A DNA stretch of 64,000 bases from assembly GCA_914767715.1 (NCBI GenBank), contig OU612072.1, forward strand, positions 3,100,001 to 3,164,000, in the 5' to 3' direction. The notes under the pieces were generated by a model. That model ran no database searches. It had not been told where the DNA came from and was given only the letters and a program-made list of their open reading frames with translations. The translations under genes and the position numbers were made by a program. This DNA comes from Membranipora membranacea (taxonomy: Eukaryota; Bryozoa; Gymnolaemata; Cheilostomatida; Membraniporidae). Each line of letters begins with the position of its first letter. Position 1 is the first letter of the stretch. Positions 62,629 through 64,000 of this stretch are shown piece by piece.

Positions 62629-63226
62629 TGCAATACAGGTAATTTAACTCTTTCGCTCCTGCCCATTGTTAATGTTAATTAGTGGTCGGATACTAGGCGT
62701 TTTTCCAAAAAATGCCTAAGTTTACATAGACATTACTTTGTAACCAATTGTGCTAACCACAATCTGTAAAAATCTTCGAATTCTCCAGCTCTTTATCTGT
62801 TGGGATTTAAATTTTGGTATGCATTGGACAATGCATGTATACATACTGCCCATTGACCTAGGGGAGGAATAAAGCATTTGTGATTTCTGAAGTTTTATTT
62901 TCAAACTCACTTTATGACATTTAGTCACAGTACAGATCGCCCAATAGAGTGTCTGAGTTGGATTTATATGCACAGATGTGTTGGTTATTGATTTGCGATA
63001 TATGATCTTATGATATTTATTGCTGTAAAGCTGAACTTACATAAAAACAGCAAAAAATGATTGTTATCGATTTGAAAAAAATATTGTTGATGATCAAAAT
63101 ATTATTTTAGTTTTTGATAGTAAAAACAAAAATGACTACCATACATCAAAAGTATGAGTCACCATCAGAGTTGTCAATCTCACCAACATGACTGACTACA
63201 ACCTGCTCCTGAGGTGCCGTTCTGCC

Positions 63227-63860
63227 TCAACCAGCTCTCCTTTGTCGACCCGCCCTCCCAGGAGCTCCATGTCCAGCCCCAACTATAGCAACTTTTCGTG
63301 GTGGGGAGCCTGAAACAACAAAACAGGAAAGCGTGTTATATTGTTGTGTATAACATGTGAAATACAATAATTGTTACACAAAGGTGTGCGGTTTATACTG
63401 TATACTGTATTGGGGGGGGGGGGGGGAGACTCACCATCAAAATCTGAATCATAAGCATCAACGTCTGTTGCAGAGTATCGGTTATCCATCTCATCAACTT
63501 CACCAATTTGACTATCCTCTTCTGATTCACTCACTGTCACTTGACTAGTAAAAGAAAAAGTTACTTTATATTGTGAAACACAATGCATATCATGAACCAG
63601 AAAGTTTGGTGTAGTAGTAGGCTTACTAGTTGCACAAGTATATTTATCTTTTGACAAATTGAGTTGATAGAAGGTCAGGTGAATGACATTTTTCTCACAT
63701 ACATATCATGTTTTAATTTAGCAATTTTATTTAGATATTCAGATTCACCCTAATTTGTAACCCTACTCACCTCATTTTCATCATCAAGCTCTGAGCCAAC
63801 TCCTCCTGAACATTCATCAAGCACACCAGACTCATGAATCCTAGTCCTAGAGCTTGCCAT
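63227..63860 (-). CDS. Acidic protein of unknown family, tentative exons
   Basis: Three exon-like pieces on the minus strand: 63860 (or 63835)-63771, 63544-63435 and 63309-63227. The second has good splice borders and reads SESEEDSQIGEVDEMDNRYS, then ATDVDAYDSDFDG, an acidic, probably disordered segment. The first piece has two candidate starts. ATG at 63860 opens MASSRTRIHESGVLDEC but its phase leads to an early stop in exon 2. ATG at 63835 opens MSLVCLMNVQEELAQSL and joins exon 2 in the open phase, so it is preferred. The third piece continues as SPPRKVAIVGAGHGAPGRAG to a stop at 63227. A different frame of the same piece (MELLGGRVDKGELVEAERH) also looks coding, so the true splicing is open. 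No function can be assigned. Confidence 0.38.
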
Positions 63861-64000
63861 TGAAATATTTTTGTGACTGAAATTTTCTGAAATCCTAACT
63901 TGAGTTTTATTTTTTAAAGTGAAAGCAAAGTGAGTCCCCAAATATCTTTTCTAAAACTCTACCCAATCACATAAGAGTATGAGGAAGATGATCCAATAAA

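Overview
The window is nuclear DNA from an animal, most likely a marine or early-branching invertebrate; the lineage cannot be fixed from the sequence alone. Genes are intron-rich with standard GT-AG splice sites. They encode metazoan-type proteins: an ASPP-family p53/PP1 regulator, a tropomyosin-like coiled coil, EAPP and proteasome subunit alpha-6. The spacers and introns are AT-rich and full of short DNA transposons, foldbacks, SINE-like sequences and a LINE fragment. I rebuilt gene models by hand, joining exons by splice motif, reading phase and similarity to known families. Phases close exactly in the six models with both ends in the window.

Layout. 1-4315 (-): an acid-sphingomyelinase-like phosphodiesterase (SMPDL3 type), 3' end beyond the left edge. 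6263-12941 (-): a second, complete tandem copy (10 exons, 480 aa). 15311-18387 (-): a very short tropomyosin-like protein (4 exons, 172 aa). 20263-23064 (-): EAPP (4 exons, 267 aa). 27955-45632 (+): ASPP/PPP1R13 (18 coding exons, 1099 aa), divergent from EAPP. 47655-50397 (-): PSMA6 (6 exons, 248 aa), convergent with ASPP. 50.8-52.4 kb: a SINE-like unit and a broken LINE reverse transcriptase. 52.4-60.1 kb: gene-poor, with a three-armed foldback, a diverged tandem duplication containing an exon-like block, and a hAT-type element with an intact 8-bp target duplication. 60121-61787 (-): a two-exon, unrecognised multi-pass membrane protein (388 aa) containing an exact 108-bp internal duplication. 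62302-62628 and 63227-63860 (-): unrecognised coding pieces.

The genes do not form one pathway. EAPP, PSMA6 and an ASPP gene (PPP1R13B) all lie on human chromosome 14, so their closeness here may be a remnant of an ancestral animal linkage group. The most notable observations are: the exact in-frame duplication in the membrane protein; a decayed duplicate of an ASPP exon; four tandem splice donors at PSMA6 exon 4; a TA-flanked long-TIR element with a nested foldback in SMPDL copy 2; a four-copy MITE family; the hAT element; and the 172-aa tropomyosin. I found no convincing new multi-gene system.
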